From the NCBI GenBank assembly GCA_963575745.1, contig CAUYUJ010020170.1, positions 269,589 to 333,588 of the forward strand: DNA of 64,000 nucleotides, written 5' to 3'. Positions within the stretch are counted from its first letter, which is position 1; each line of letters begins with the position of its first letter. The translations under genes were made by a program, and so were the position numbers. Positions 33,576-45,500 of this stretch are shown here, in pieces. A model generated the notes under the pieces. The model did not search any database, was not told where the DNA came from, and saw only the letters and a list, made by a program, of their open reading frames with translations. The stretch is from Prorocentrum cordatum. Taxonomy: Eukaryota > Sar > Dinophyceae > Prorocentrales > Prorocentraceae.

Positions 33576-34559
33576 CTCCTGCTCGCGCGGCAGCGGGGAC
33601 TCGACGACGGGATGTCATCGTCGCATCGACTCCCAGGGCGCGCGAGGCCCGGAAGAATCGGCGCGGGGGCGACGTGGAATGAGGTCAGGGGGCAGGTGCG
33701 AAGAGAGAGATGGAGGAGCAACCGCGGCGGGGAAGCTCGCAGACGGTTGGATTTTCGCAGGGGCAATGCAAGCGCGAGATTGCTAGTGACAGGCTGGCGA
33801 CGCTTCAGCGGGGAAAAAGATGAACCACATTTCGGATCGACTGCTCGAGCGCCTGGGCCCCGCGTGTTCGCTCGTCAGCTGCGAGAGCCGTTGTCCTACC
33901 GGGTAGCAACGCACCCTCAAACGCCAATTGTCGGGTTCTGCCGACTCGGTTGTGGTTGACTTCCGGAAGCCGAAGCCGTCGGTCTAGCGTTGATGGTAGC
34001 TCTTTGGGTTTGCACGGGTACCCTTCCCACGACGCCCATTACAATCATCTTAGGTTTTTTTTTCGTGGGGGAGCGGTTCGGGCGATTTGTTTCTTTGCGG
34101 CCAGCCCCTGACGCTTCGCGCTGCCGGGCCGAGGGCCTGCGCAACCGCCTATGGCAACCGGCGCGCCCCGACGGTTAGCAAACAAAAATGGCGTCAGTCC
34201 AAAACACCCCTCAAACGAAATCGTCGAACGCCAAATGCAACCTCGCCCCAATCGTATTATGATTTCGGTATCAACTACATGGGCGGTCGCAACACATGCG
34301 CGCGTTTGCGCGCAGCCGGCTGCGAAGGCGCCCGCCCTCGCTCGATGAGAACCCCGCGCGGCAACGCCAAACCGATTTCATATATATTTTTTTTCTCTCT
34401 CTCTGTCGTTGCAACGTGCAACTGTTCAATTTGGTGCTGTTTACCCATCTCCGGATAGTGGCCATGGCTGGCCTTCGCGCCGAGATAATTCGCGCCTTTG
34501 ACGGCCGTTTCGCGCGCGCGTCAAAACCATGCGTTGTTTCCGCGGGCGAGTATGCCCCG

Positions 34560-34790
34560 CGAGGCCCGAGGCAGGTCACGCTGGGCCTTCGAAAATATGG
34601 GCCTGGTCGCGCCAGCTTCCAGCATCAGCTACCTTAGTCAGGACAACATGTAAAACGCATGTCTTCGCAACGCGGGTTATACAAAAATCCCGCGCTCGCG
34701 CTGTTGTGAATTCTGGGCAAAACCATCGGCGTTTCAAGTTTTCATACTCTGATGCTACACGGGCCTCTCTCGCGCGCGCATGTCGAACCT
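34560..34790 (+). repeat. Diverged ~300-bp CG-core repeat copy
   Basis: AACATGTAAAACGCATGTCTTCGCAAC, AAAACCATCGGCGTTTCAAG, TTTTCATACTCTGATGCTAC and GCGCGCGCATGTCGAA in pieces match the repeat at 35530-35690. Continues the family seen at 21905, 35415 and 36920. Confidence 0.7.
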
Positions 34791-35127
34791 TCATCGCCGA
34801 CGCGAGGACATCGTCATCAATATCGGCGGGCGTGATCAACATCGGTGCAGTTACTGGCCTTGCCGTCGTCATCGCCACTATCGTCACCATCATTGTTATT
34901 CCCATCATCGTGTCCACCCTTATTGGCGTCGCCGTGATACCGCGCCTGCCCACGTCACCGGTTCGCATTGAAGCGCCCGTTGGGGAGTGCCCAGTGGTCA
35001 GCGCCACCGCGGCCGCGTCGGTCGCGCCGCACTAGGCGGCCGCTGCGCGCGCGAGCATGCGCGGGCTAGCGCGGCCGCAGAAATGCACCAGCCAACGCCA
35101 AACACACATCGCAATCGCCGTCATGGC

Positions 35128-36444
35128 TGTTGTTCAAACCAAATTGTGGGTGGGTAAGTAGAATATTTGCGCGAGCGGTGGAGTTGACACCTTCAACTTC
35201 GGCAGGGTGAATTCTCCTTTCTAACAAGAGAATAAACTCTACCCCCCCCGGACTTATCGCTTCCCCCCGGGATAGTATGATTTCATATATTTTCTGCACA
35301 CTCGTCCATCCGAAATATGAAATCATACCATCCCAGCCAGGCCGGGTTCCCCCCCCCTGAGGTTCCCTTGTAGAAAACAATGGGCGGTGACATTTTTGAT
35401 CTAACATAGCACTGTTTCGCGAATCCCTTACAAAAAACGGGACGAAGTGCACGCGCGCGCGTCGTCGCGCGCGCATGCCGAAATCCTTTAAAAATTTTCG
35501 GTGCCGGAAGGATTTCGCAATCGAGTTTCCCAAAAACATACAAAACGCATGTTTTCGCAACACTGATTGGCTAAAAAAGCTTCCGCGCGAGCTCTTGCGA
35601 AATCTTAAGAGAACCATCGGTTTTTCAATATTTTCATGAACAAATGCTACCAAACGGGCTTCGCGCGCGCGCATGTCGAAATCAGTCGAACGCCCTTGCG
35701 CGTGTGCCGTCGCGAGAATCCCTTGCAAAAACGGGACGAAGTGCAGACGCGCGCGTCGTCGCGCGCGTATGCCGAAAACCTTCAAAACCCATCGGTTTCG
35801 GAAGGGTTTCAAAATCGTGCGTCCAAAAAACCTACAAAAACACAAGGTTTCGCAACACGGATTTTCAACAAAAGCGTGCGCGCGCGCTCTTGCGTCGTCG
35901 TCGTCGTCGTCGTCGTCCTCCCTCCTCCCGCGTCGTCGTCGTCGTCGCCTACGTCGTCCTCTGTCTTTCCTCGTGTTCGTCGTCGTCGTCCTCTTTGGCG
36001 TCGTGGTCGTTTCCGTCGTCGTTGTCGCCGTGGTCGTCCTTCCTCCTCCTCCCTCGTCGTCGTCGTCGTCGTCCGTCGTCGGCGTCTCGTCGTCGTCCCT
36101 CCTATTTCGTCGCCGTTGTCGTCGTCGTCGTCGTCGTTGTCGTCGTCGTCGTCGTCGTCGTCTTCCCTCCTCCATCGTCGTTGCCGTCGTCGGCGTCGCC
36201 GTCCTTCCTCCTTCCTCGTCGTTCGCGTCGTCGCCGTCCTCCCTCCTCCCTCGTCGTTGTCGTCGTTGGCGACGTCGTCTTCGTCGTCGTCGTCGGCGTC
36301 GGCGCCGTCGTCGTCGTCGTCGTCGGCGTCGTTGACGTCGTCGTCGTCGTCGGTGTCGTCGTTATCGTCGTCGTCGGCGTCGTCATCGTCGTCGTCGTTG
36401 TCATCGTCGTCGTCGTCGGCGGCGGTGTCGTCGTCGTCGTCGGT

Positions 36445-36482
<38 letters not shown>

Positions 36483-36620
36483 TGTCGGCGTCGTCGAAGT
36501 CGTTGGAGACGTCGTCGGTGTCGTCGTAGTCGTTGTCGGCGGCGGCGTCATCGTCGCTGTCGCTGTCGTCGTCGGCGTCGCTGTTGTTGCCAAGTGCCAT
36601 GTGGTACCCACCGTCGCGGT
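35128..36620 (+). repeat. ~1.5-kb duplicated block, copy 1, with internal ~295-bp repeats and GTC array
   Basis: Starts with the CAAACCAA/GGGTGGG module, then ATTCTCCTTTCT, a C-run, a 14-bp inverted repeat, GCCAGGCCGGGTTCCCCCC, two ~295-bp units (CGGGACGAAGTGCACGCGCG at about 35440 and again near 35735), and a (GTC)n array from about 35895 to 36590. The same order follows in 36620-37925. Long frames over the GTC array are poly-Val/Ser/Arg or poly-Asp/Thr artefacts. The region upstream (34790-35128) holds CATCGTCACC-type triplets and no gene. Confidence 0.88.
35275..35328. other. Perfect 14-bp inverted repeat (hairpin), copy 1
   Basis: GTATGATTTCATAT at 35275-35288 is the exact reverse complement of ATATGAAATCATAC at 35315-35328, with a 26-nt loop. 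The same hairpin is retained at 36776-36829 in the second block. Confidence 0.9.
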
Positions 36621-37925
36621 CTCAAGAGATTTTGCAAACCAAGTTGCGGGTGGGTGGGTGGGATGTTTGCGCGAGCAGTTGAATGGACAACTCATTGCGA
36701 ACAGTAATTCATTCTCCTTTCTCAAAAGAGAATAGACTCTACCCCCCCCCCGACTTATCGCTTCCCCCTGGGATAGTATGATTTCATATATTTTCTGCAC
36801 ACTCGTCCATCCGAAATATGAAATCATACCATCCCAGCCAGGCCGGGTTCCCCCCCCTGAGGTTCCCTTGTAGAAAACAATATGCGGTGGCATTTTTTGA
36901 TCTAACATAGCACTTTTTCACGAAACCCTTACAAACAACGGGACGAAGTGCACACGCGCGCGTCGTCGCGCGCGCATGCCGAAAACCTTCAAAAACCTTC
37001 GGTGCCGGAAGGATTTCGCAATCGAGTTTCCCAAAAACATACAAAATGCATGTTTTCGCAACACTGATTGGCTAAAAAAGCTTCCGCGCGAGCTCTTGCG
37101 AAATCTTAAGAAAACCATCGGTTTGTCAATATTTTCATGAACAAATGCTACCAAACGGGCTTCGCGTGCGCGCATGTCGAAATCAGTCGAACGCCCTTGC
37201 GCGTGTGCCGTCGCGAGAATCCCTTGCAAAAAGCGGGACGAAGTGCAGACGCGCGCGTCGTCGCGCGCGTATGCCGAAAACCTTCAAAACCCATCGGTTT
37301 CGGAAGGATTTCAAAATCGTGCGTCCAAAAAACATACAAAAACACAAAGTTTCGCAACACGGATTTTCAACAAAAGCGTGCGCGCGCTATTGCGTCGTCG
37401 TCGTCGTCGTCGCCGTCCTCCCTCCTCCCGCGTCGTCGTCGTCGTCGTCGTCGCCTACGTCGTCCTCTTTCTTTTCTCGAGTTCGTCGTCGTCGTCCTCT
37501 TTGGCGTCGTGGTCGTTTCCGTCGTCGTTGTCGCCGTGGTCGTCCTTCCCCCTCCTCTCACGTCGTCGTCGTCGTCCGTCGTCGGCGTCTCGTCGTCGTC
37601 CCTCCTATTTCGTCGCCGTCGTCGTCGTCGTTGTCGTCGTCGTCTTCCCTCCTCCCTCGTCGTTGTCGTCGTCGGCGTCGCCGTCCTTCCTCCTTCGTCG
37701 TCGTTCGCGTCGTCGCCGTCCTCCCTCCTCCCTCGTCGTTGTCGTCTTTGTCGTCGTTGTCGTCGTCGTCGTCCTTCCTCCTCCCTCGTCGTCGCCTTCG
37801 TTGGCGTCGTTGTCGTCGTCTTCGTCGTCGTCGGCGTCGGCGTCGTTGTCGTCGTCGAAGTCGTCGGAGACGTCGTCGGTGTCGTCCTAGTCGTTGTCGT
37901 CGGTGTCGTCGTAGTCGGTCTTAAG
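36620..37925 (+). repeat. ~1.5-kb duplicated block, copy 2, with GTC array
   Basis: Near-identical to 35128-36620 over the hairpin (36776-36829), C-run, two CG-core units (about 36935 and 37233) and the GTC array (37395-37915), which is shorter than in copy 1. It is followed by a further copy of the GCGGGTGGG module at 37925-38010. Confidence 0.88.
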
Positions 37926-37989
37926 AGGTTTTGCAAACCAAGTTGCGGGTGGGTGGGTGGGATGTTTGCGTGAGTAGTGGAGATGACGA

Positions 37990-38275
37990 CTTCAAGTTCA
38001 GCAGAGTGGATTCCACCACATAGATTGGCCCACATATGTTGCACCACATATTTTTCGCGATTCGTTTTTCGCGCCTGCGGCGCGGGTTTTTATCGCTCAC
38101 AACATAGATGCACTAGACAGATTGCATAACATCGATTGCGCCACATGTACCCCACAATATATATATATATATATATATAGCACCACATAGATTGCACTAC
38201 ATCGAGTGCACCGCATACATTGCACCGCATAGCACGCATATCATCGATTGCGCCACATAGGTTGCGCATTTTTTA
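37990..38275 (+). repeat. GATTGCACCACATA short repeat with (AT)n
   Basis: Words ATTGCACCACATA, ATTGCGCCACAT and GTGCACCGCATA recur at ~14-bp intervals, interrupted by (AT)11 at 38157-38179. TCGCTCACAACATAGAT at about 38093 matches TCGCTCACAACATGGAT at about 18493, where GATTGCACCAC also follows. Confidence 0.75.
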
Positions 38276-38419
38276 TTGCGACAAACACTGTTTGGGGTCC
38301 GCGCTGGCTAACAGTTTCAATATCCGACGCCAATGTTTAAGGACGTCGCTGAATGACTCACACCAGAGCCGCGGTCATCCGCGAATGCCCCCGATTGCGG
38401 ATGAGGAGGAAGCGGAATA

Positions 38420-38432
38420 GGAAGAGGAAAAA

Positions 38433-38463
<31 letters not shown>

Positions 38464-38515
38464 GGAGGAGGAGGAGGAGGAGGAGGAGGAGGAGGAATCG
38501 AGGGGGGGGGGGGGG
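38420..38515 (+). repeat. GGA tract
   Basis: (GGA)n, ~75 bp, ending in a 13-G run. 38520-39200 after it has GTCGTGG triplets and CCTCCAGAGG-type words but no gene. Confidence 0.9.
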
Positions 38516-39208
38516 CGATACACAAACAGGGGCGGCCAGCAAAGGGCAATGACGGGGAGGGGTGATACGGGGGGCGGCGGTCACGTCGTCGGGGGTCGTG
38601 GATGTGGTCGTGGTCGTCGTGGAAGCGAGTCGCCATGCCGCCGGGGCTCCGGCTCGCCGCTGCTGCCAGGGTCGTTGCCGTGGTAGTGGCGGTCGTGTTG
38701 GATGGTGCCGTGGTAATGGTAGTAGTTGTGGTGGTAGGCGTTGTGGGCCTCACTGGCCTGATGGCGCTAAGCGCCATCTCTGCGCTGCCTCGCTGGAGCT
38801 GTCGGGATAGCTCCCTCCCTCCCTCCATTTCGGGTGCTGCTAGAAGTGCCCCTGGCCCCAAGGTGTCCCCAGGATTTCCGAGGAGGCCCCCACAGCCTCC
38901 AGAGCAACCCTCGCGAGGTCCAGAGGGCCCCAGGGGCTCCAAAATGGAGCGAAAAGCTGGGGGCACCTTGGGAACCGGGTACCTTTAGCAACCCCCGACC
39001 CTTCCTATCTCAACCCCGTCGTCCTAGCGACCTCGACGCCAAGCGGCCTCTGGAGGCCTCTGGAGCTCCACGGAGGCGCCTCCGGAGGCCCCCATGGAGG
39101 CCCTGGGGACGTCCGAAGGCCTCGATCCTCCAACGTCGATCTTGTCGCAAAGGCGGGGATGCGCGAGGGCCGCCGCTGTATCGAAGGGGACGGAGGGGGG
39201 GCGGTAGG

Positions 39209-39430
39209 CTAGGCCTCCCAGATACGGTCGGAGTAGATTGGGTCGGAGGATCGCGCCGCATCGCCAATGCATCGCCGACGCCGATGATCCATTCGATGTT
39301 GAGCCCGGTGTTCTCCACGCCGACGTCGTCGATGCATCGCCGACACATCGCCGACGCATCGCCGATACATCCGCGATGTGGTGCACTCCTCTGGCCCCAT
39401 CTACTCAGACCCCATCTGGGAGGCCTCTAG
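39209..39430. mobile_element. MITE-like element with ~36-bp imperfect terminal inverted repeats
   Basis: The left arm (39209-39244) begins CTAGGCCTCCCAGATACGG and continues GGAGTAGATTGGGTC. The reverse complement of the right arm (39393-39430) begins CTAGAGGCCTCCCAGATGGG and continues TGAGTAGATGGGGCC. The 12-bp core GGCCTCCCAGAT is perfect. The ~150-bp interior has ATCGCCGACGCATCGCCGA direct repeats. No ORF of its own is credible. Confidence 0.6.
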
Positions 39431-39501
39431 GTAAGCGAGCGTGGTTCGCACAGCGGCCCTTTGATTCGCACTGCGGTCGAGGCCGAGTCGTGTGAGGCTC
39501 T

Positions 39502-40251
39502 GTGGTCGCGCTTCCCTCCTCCACCTCCCTCCCTCCGAAAGAAACAACGGGCGGCAGGCGACCGTGGTCGCCTTCTCGGCCGGCGCCAGATCCCTGGTGC
39601 CAGGCGCAGCACGCGGCTGGGGCTCCCCCCCGTCGTCGTCAGTGTCGTCGGTGTCGGTGCCGTCGTCGAGGTCGAGGAGACGGCATGAGGCCAGTAACCT
39701 ATTTCATCCCGCCCTCCCTCACGCCTTCTTTCTCTAGCCGTGTCCCCAGCCGCGCCCCAAACGTCCGTTCTCCTCCTTCTCCTCCCTTCCACACGCCTCT
39801 CCCCCCCCCCTCCTCCCGACAGCCTCCCATCCCCTCCGCTCCTCTCCTTCCTCCGTCTTCCCCTCGTTCCCTCCCTTATCTCCTGCCAGGATCTGCTGGG
39901 CACGTGCCTCTCTCCTCTGTCAACTCTCGCCCCGCCTCACCCCTCTGGTGCTCGCGCGTCTCGCGGGCCGCCAGGACGGAGCAGGGGGCTGATGAGGGGG
40001 AGGGGGAGGGGGGGGAGGGTGATGAGGAGAAGGTGGCGGAGGAGAAGGACGAAGACGTCGACGAACGCGACGTTGACGAGGTCGTCGACGACGGCGAGGA
40101 CGTTGACGAGGTCGATGAGCAGGATGAGGAGGGTGAGGAGGAGGAGGAGGACGACGACGACGACGACGATGACGAGTGCGAGGACGAGGACGCAGGCGAA
40201 GGCGGGGCCGAGGACGAAGACGCGATGCCGGGGTCGAAGGAGGAGGCGTAG
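39502..40251 (+). CDS. Low-complexity open frame with Asp/Glu-rich C-terminus, uncertain
   Basis: A 249-codon frame ends TAG at 40249. Residues ~170-249 are acidic (EKVAEEKDEDVDERDVDEVV, then poly-Asp). The N-terminal half is Pro/Ser/Arg-rich and unlike a folded protein. There is no homologue I recognise and no leader, so it could be repeat translation. 40252-40950 holds two diverged copies of a GAGAGC.C.ATTTTGAAAA block (about 40385 and 40668) also seen at 41910. Confidence 0.2.
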   Translation: MVALPSSTSLPPKETTGGRRPWSPSRPAPDPWCQAQHAAGAPPRRRQCRRCRCRRRGRGDGMRPVTYFIPPSLTPSFSSRVPSRAPNVRSPPSPPFHTPLPPPSSRQPPIPSAPLLPPSSPRSLPYLLPGSAGHVPLSSVNSRPASPLWCSRVSRAARTEQGADEGEGEGGEGDEEKVAEEKDEDVDERDVDEVVDDGEDVDEVDEQDEEGEEEEEDDDDDDDDECEDEDAGEGGAEDEDAMPGSKEEA

Positions 40252-40949
40252 AACCAGAGTTAGCCCAGCGGCATCGATGCTGCGATCATGCCATCCCGTC
40301 CGAAGTTTGTTTTCACTTCTCTAGAAGCGTCCCATCCAAATATTATTCGGCACCCGATGGGCCTGCCACTCAGGCCAGAGCCCTGTTCCCTGTTTTGAAA
40401 AGGAACAGCATTGCAATGCTTCCAGCGAGTGATGTGACATGCGAGGAGGCAGGATCATAAGATCCAACGAGGTGTCCATCGAGAACCCCGATGAGAAAAA
40501 GGCACCGGTCCCCATTGGTGAAACCGTTGCACAAGTTTGCGCTTCGGGTCGCTAAGTTTGAGGAGATGTTAAACTAAAGCATCATTTTGAGAAGCAGCCG
40601 CCCTCTATGCATTCAGCTGTGCGATCTATCAAGCTCCTGATCATTCGATTTCAGGAGGTCCCAAGCGAGAGCCCAATTTTGAAAACAAGGCCCCTGCCCT
40701 CCACGCTTGTCGCTGATGCAAACGTCGGACTTTGAGACGAATGTGCACGCCGCTAAGGTGCGAGCCATCTTGAAGAACACCCACCATCCATCCTTGTAGC
40801 AGTTGCGAGTCTTGCCCCTGCGTTTCGCTAAAATGTTCTAACAGTGGCAGAACAAGGACCACATAGTACCTCACAGGAAGGACGGAGAGCATTAGGACGC
40901 CGAAAAGACGAGTAGTCTAAAACCATGAAAAAACGAATGACAATCAATG

Positions 40950-41240
40950 ACTTTGGCCTCTTTGGGGGCCTTCTTGGGAGGCCTCTTGGAGGCCTCCTGG
41001 GCCGTCTTGGAGCGTCGGTAAGCCGAAAAGACGAGTAGCCCAAAAACAATGAATCACCTAAGGACAATCAATGACGTTGACCTCTTGGGGCCTTCTTGGT
41101 AGGCCTATTGGAGGCCTCTTGGGGCGACTTCGAAGCCTCTTGAGCCTGGGGGCCATCTTGTATGGGCCGATCTTTCGACGGCTCGGTGCCCTCTTGGGCC
41201 GTCTTCGGGGCCGCTTGGGGCCCTTTTGGCCCTTCTTGGG
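40950..41240. repeat. CTTGGGGCC/CTTGGAGGCC irregular repeat, second locus
   Basis: Same vocabulary as 7440-7985 (CCTCTTGGAGGCC, TCTTGGGGCC). CGAAAAGACGAGTAG(T/C)C occurs twice (about 40901 and 41027), marking a ~126-bp direct repeat. Confidence 0.6.
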
Positions 41241-41539
41241 GCCCTCTTGTGGCCGAAACTCCACGCGCCACCACTTAGCACAGCCCGGGGGGCACGCGGG
41301 AAGCCCCGCCAACGGTCAGGGCCCAGTAAAGAATCCTCAGGACTGAGGACACTCCCACGTGGCGGATTTTGTTCCAGGGTCCTGCTCTCGCTTCAGTGTC
41401 GGCGACATGTCTTCTCCCAGACGGTCACGATCCCTGATCAAACAAATAAGATTCTCACCATTCTAGCCTCCCCAGGTCACGATCCCTTATGAGAAATCCG
41501 CTATTCTCACCATTCGAGCCTCCCCAGTTCACGAAGGCG

Positions 41540-41740
41540 TGTCACCGTCAGGAATCCTGATGACTCCCGAGGAATCCTAAGGACTCGTGAGGAATCCTGA
41601 ACATCGTGAGGAATCCTGATGACTCCTGAAGACTCCTGAGGACCCCTGAGGAATCCTGAGGATTCTTGAGGACGCACCCTTGGAATCCTGACGGTCCCTA
41701 CGGAATCCCGAGGAATCCTGAGGTCCCCTGTAAACAATAC
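41540..41740. repeat. AGGAATCCTGA short repeat
   Basis: GAGGAATCCTGA, GACTCCTGA and GAGGACTCC words recur at 12-15 bp. AGGAATCCT also appears at about 61775-61795 and as AGGATTCC at 63430-63475, bordering the CAGCCT/73-bp arrays. Confidence 0.75.
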
Positions 41741-41977
41741 TCTAGTCTTGCCATTCTCGCCCTCCCAGGTCACGAGAGGCGCGTCACCGTCTGGAATGCA
41801 CGTTTTTACTTGCAGACCTCGTGCTCATCCTCCCACCTCTTCACCTTTGCTGCTATTAAGGCGCTCTGCTGGAATGACAAGACGAATGTGCGCGGCGCTC
41901 AGGCGAGAGCTCTATTTTGAAAAGGACCCCCCATCCGTGCAGTTGTTGCAAACCTCAAGCCTCATGATCATAAACTG

Positions 41978-42130
41978 TGAGGAAGTCTCAGGCGAAAAGC
42001 CGGGCCCGCCCTCCCGACTCGCTTGGGTGGGGGTGCGACAGGGAGGAGCTACTTGTAAGGAACAGGGGTTGTGGAGGAGGAGGAGGAGGAGGAGGAGGAG
42101 GAGGAGGAGGGGGAGGAGGAGGAGAATGAG
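41978..42130 (+). repeat. Dispersed repeat (second copy of 10195-10275) followed by GGA tract
   Basis: AAGTCTCAGGCGAAAAGCC and GGGCCCGCCCT match 10195-10275; a GGA tract follows at 42072-42130. The frame downstream (42071-42274) is Glu- then Arg-rich and is not called. Confidence 0.65.
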
Positions 42131-42539
42131 GAAGAGGAGGGGGAGGACGCGGACGAAGGCCGGGGACGAGGACGGAGAAAGCGCGGACAAGTCCGAGAGC
42201 GACGAGGCCGCGGGCTAGCCAGGGATGGGGCCGAGGACGAGGAAACGCGGGAGGAGTCAGGAGTGCTGGGGTAGCGACCGACGGGGCGCGGTCCGCCTGA
42301 GGCTGCCCTGCCCACCACGTCGACCCTTACCGGCTGCCAGTCGGCGAGCCTGGGGGGGTGAGGCAACAGGAAGCAACGTGGTGGCTGGGCGGCGGCGACG
42401 CTGGGCAACCACCGACGTCCCTCTCGTCTCCCTTCGCCCGCCACCCTCCTCCCCTGTCGCCCCCCGTCCCTCGGTTCCCCCTCCGTCCTCCTCGCTTCCC
42501 TACCTCTCGCTTCCGCCCCCCCTTGCCCCCCCCCGCGCC

Positions 42540-45500
42540 TCCTCGAGGCGAGCCGGGCACGATTGCATGTGGTACCGAGTCTGCTTACCAAAGAAGTGCT
42601 TATAATCCGGGCACTGATATGCAATGCTGGTAACCAACTCAGGGTCCCGCACCGAGTGGCGTTCATCATAATGGTACTTCAACTGATTACCAGTCCTAAA
42701 GAACTGCCTGCAGACCGGACACTCGTAGCCGTTGGCCGGAGCAGGCGGGGGAGGGGGACGGGGAGGGGGAGGGAACCCTCCCCCTCCCCCTCCCGCTCCC
42801 CTCCCCCCCCATTTGCTGGCTGGCGGCCCCGCGGCCTCCAGCTCCGTGAGCCAGCACCTCACAGACAGGGAGGAGGTCGCCTGGCTGCCACCGATTCAGG
42901 GCTCGAGCATGCTCCGGGCTCTTTTCGGGCCCCGGGAAGGACCGAGCGATGGCGCTCCTCCACCTTTTCCTGTTCATAGCACGCCAGAATCACTCTAGAA
43001 TTGGCTTTCGCTTGTATTGCCATGGCTCTCGCGTCCACTGGGACGATCTATAAAGATCTACATCTTTACTGCGAGGTCCTTCATGATCCAAGCGTCCATG
43101 CCGAAGGCACGCCTGGCCCCGTAGGTAATTGGCGACCCTCCAAATTCGCCGCACATCGCCTTTCGGCCAAGATCGGGATCGGGCGCCCGAAAGCATATAC
43201 GCGACCACACACGAGTGAAGGACATGTAACCTCGTGGTGAGGCTCACCCCGCTGGTGCGCCCCCGGCCGTGGGCAGTTCCCAGAGACCACCCCTTGGCCG
43301 AGGCACGAATCATAGCATTACCTGCAGCAACTCGTTTCGCTGTGTCCTCCACCTGTGATCCGCTCTCCGCGTGAATGCCCCCGATATGACGGAGCGACGG
43401 AACTTCGAATTCGGAACGAACATCGCATGGACCCTTGCGGCCTCCTCCCAGACGAAGCTTTTCGGTTCTACCCCTGTTTACCTTCTCCTCCCAATCTGCC
43501 ATCGTGGCTACCAATAATGGCTCCGCCGTTTTCATCTCGCCTGCGACACCGGCGATCATGGCATCGTCGGCAAAGCCTATGTCCCCTATGGTGGTTGTGC
43601 GCAGCGTTCTGGCAAAACTGAAGGCCCCCGCCGTCTGATGGCGGGTCCGGGCCCGCTTCGCTAAACGGTCGTCCATTTGGTATTCCCATGGAGTGCCGGG
43701 ACTCGTTCCTGCTATTTCCGCCTTCCGCTTGCGCCGCAGATGGTAATCTTTCATCACGGCACCGTCAAACACGTTAAATAAAGGAAGACTGGATGGGGCA
43801 CCCCTCTCGCAACCCGCGGAGAGGAAACCACGACGAGGAAACGCCACTCAGGACCCGCACTTTATATCCCGTATGCTCGTGTACCACTGTGAAGATGTTT
43901 ATGAGCCCTGCGGGGCATCTCCTTCGTTTGAGTACCTCCCACAGAGCGCTTCTGCAGACCCGGGGGGGTGCTTTTTCAATATCAAAAAAGCGAGGATGAC
44001 GACCTCCTCCGTGAGCGCCGACGCTTCCTCGACGAGCCCGCGCGCGACTTGTAGGGCATCGTCCGTGCCCTGGCCCCGACATGCTTCCGACCAGTCTGAT
44101 ACTCTCGACGCAGCCACGCGGGCGGGGAGCTTGGAGGTTGGACGATACCACGCCAAGTGTTTTTGTCCTTGAGCGAGCCTTTCCGTTTCCATAACGGGAC
44201 GACGAGTCCGACCCGCCATTCTGCCGGCCACGCTTCGGACTCCTCCCCCGGTGCGGCTGTGGCCGCCAGAGACCACATCCTCCGCACAATACCATATATT
44301 TCAGCTCGAATCACCGGGCCCCCATATTTAAGAGCTTCTGCAACGAAGCACTCTTCCCCCGGTTGGCGGCCCGTCTGCATCTTGCTCACGCATCGATCCA
44401 GCTCGAGATCGATGGGCTCCCGCTCAAGCCATGAAGCTGGCACGGGTTCATTGGGTCATGCATGTTGCCAGATTCTATCCGCGACCGAGCCGGCGTCGCT
44501 GGAGATTTTCTCGAAGTGTCGTCTCCAAGCCTCCCGCTCTTCCACGACGTTGTGGGCGCTCCAGCGACCAGAGTCGCGGCGGTCCCTTCGCCTAATCCGC
44601 AGTTCCTTGAACAAACGGAAGAGTTCCCCTTGGTCTCCCCGATGCGTTGCCTCCGACGCCCGGGCGCCCACGTCTTGCCAGCACGCGCATTCCCAGGTCC
44701 GCAGCTCCTTGCGGCGGCGACTGGCCAGTTCCTTTTTGGCAGGAAGGGCAGCGGCGGCTTCCTCCTCCGACGCCAAGGCCCACTTCATCCTAGCCCGTTC
44801 TAGCTCGTCGTCCAGGGCCTTCTTTGCCGATTCGTGGCCGCGCAACCAAGGGATTTGGTGCTTCTTGGGCTTTTAAAGCCAAGAACCTCCAACGCAACCG
44901 ACCTAACAACGGAGCAGATGTCTTGTGATTCTACAAAGGCCAAATGCCAAAGCCAGATCCGTCAAAGTGGTGGCAAACCGTTCCCTTTTGGTTGTGGCCC
45001 CGGCAGTCGGGCCCACCAAGCTCCCGTAGTCCGGCCGGTCGGCCGCCGGAGGCCGAAATGCTAGACGCCCTCAAACGCATGTGAATTTCGACGGGCTCAT
45101 GGTCCGTATAAGGGGACCAGGCCACCACTCCGTCCTCCCTACCTGTCCACGGGTCGTCGCCTTGGTCGCGACGCCGCCTGACAGGGCGGCGGTTGCCCTG
45201 GAGCCCGCCCTGCCCAAAGCGCAGGGTTTTACATCCCGTGAAATTCCACCAATCACGGGGCCTTGCAAGAAAGTGGTCCAACTGGTGTGCCGTACGGTAC
45301 CGTACATGCCACCACGTGGCCGCCATCTTTTGGCGGAGCAGTGTGCTCATGACAACATACTGGACCCGGCAAAACTTTTTGAGCTCCCAGCCAGAATCCG
45401 TGAGCTTAGGGGGGCCATGTGCGCCAATCACACTGGTCGTCGGGTGTGACCCGGCGGCCCACCTCCGCATTGAAATCACCCTTTATGACAAGAAGGTTAT

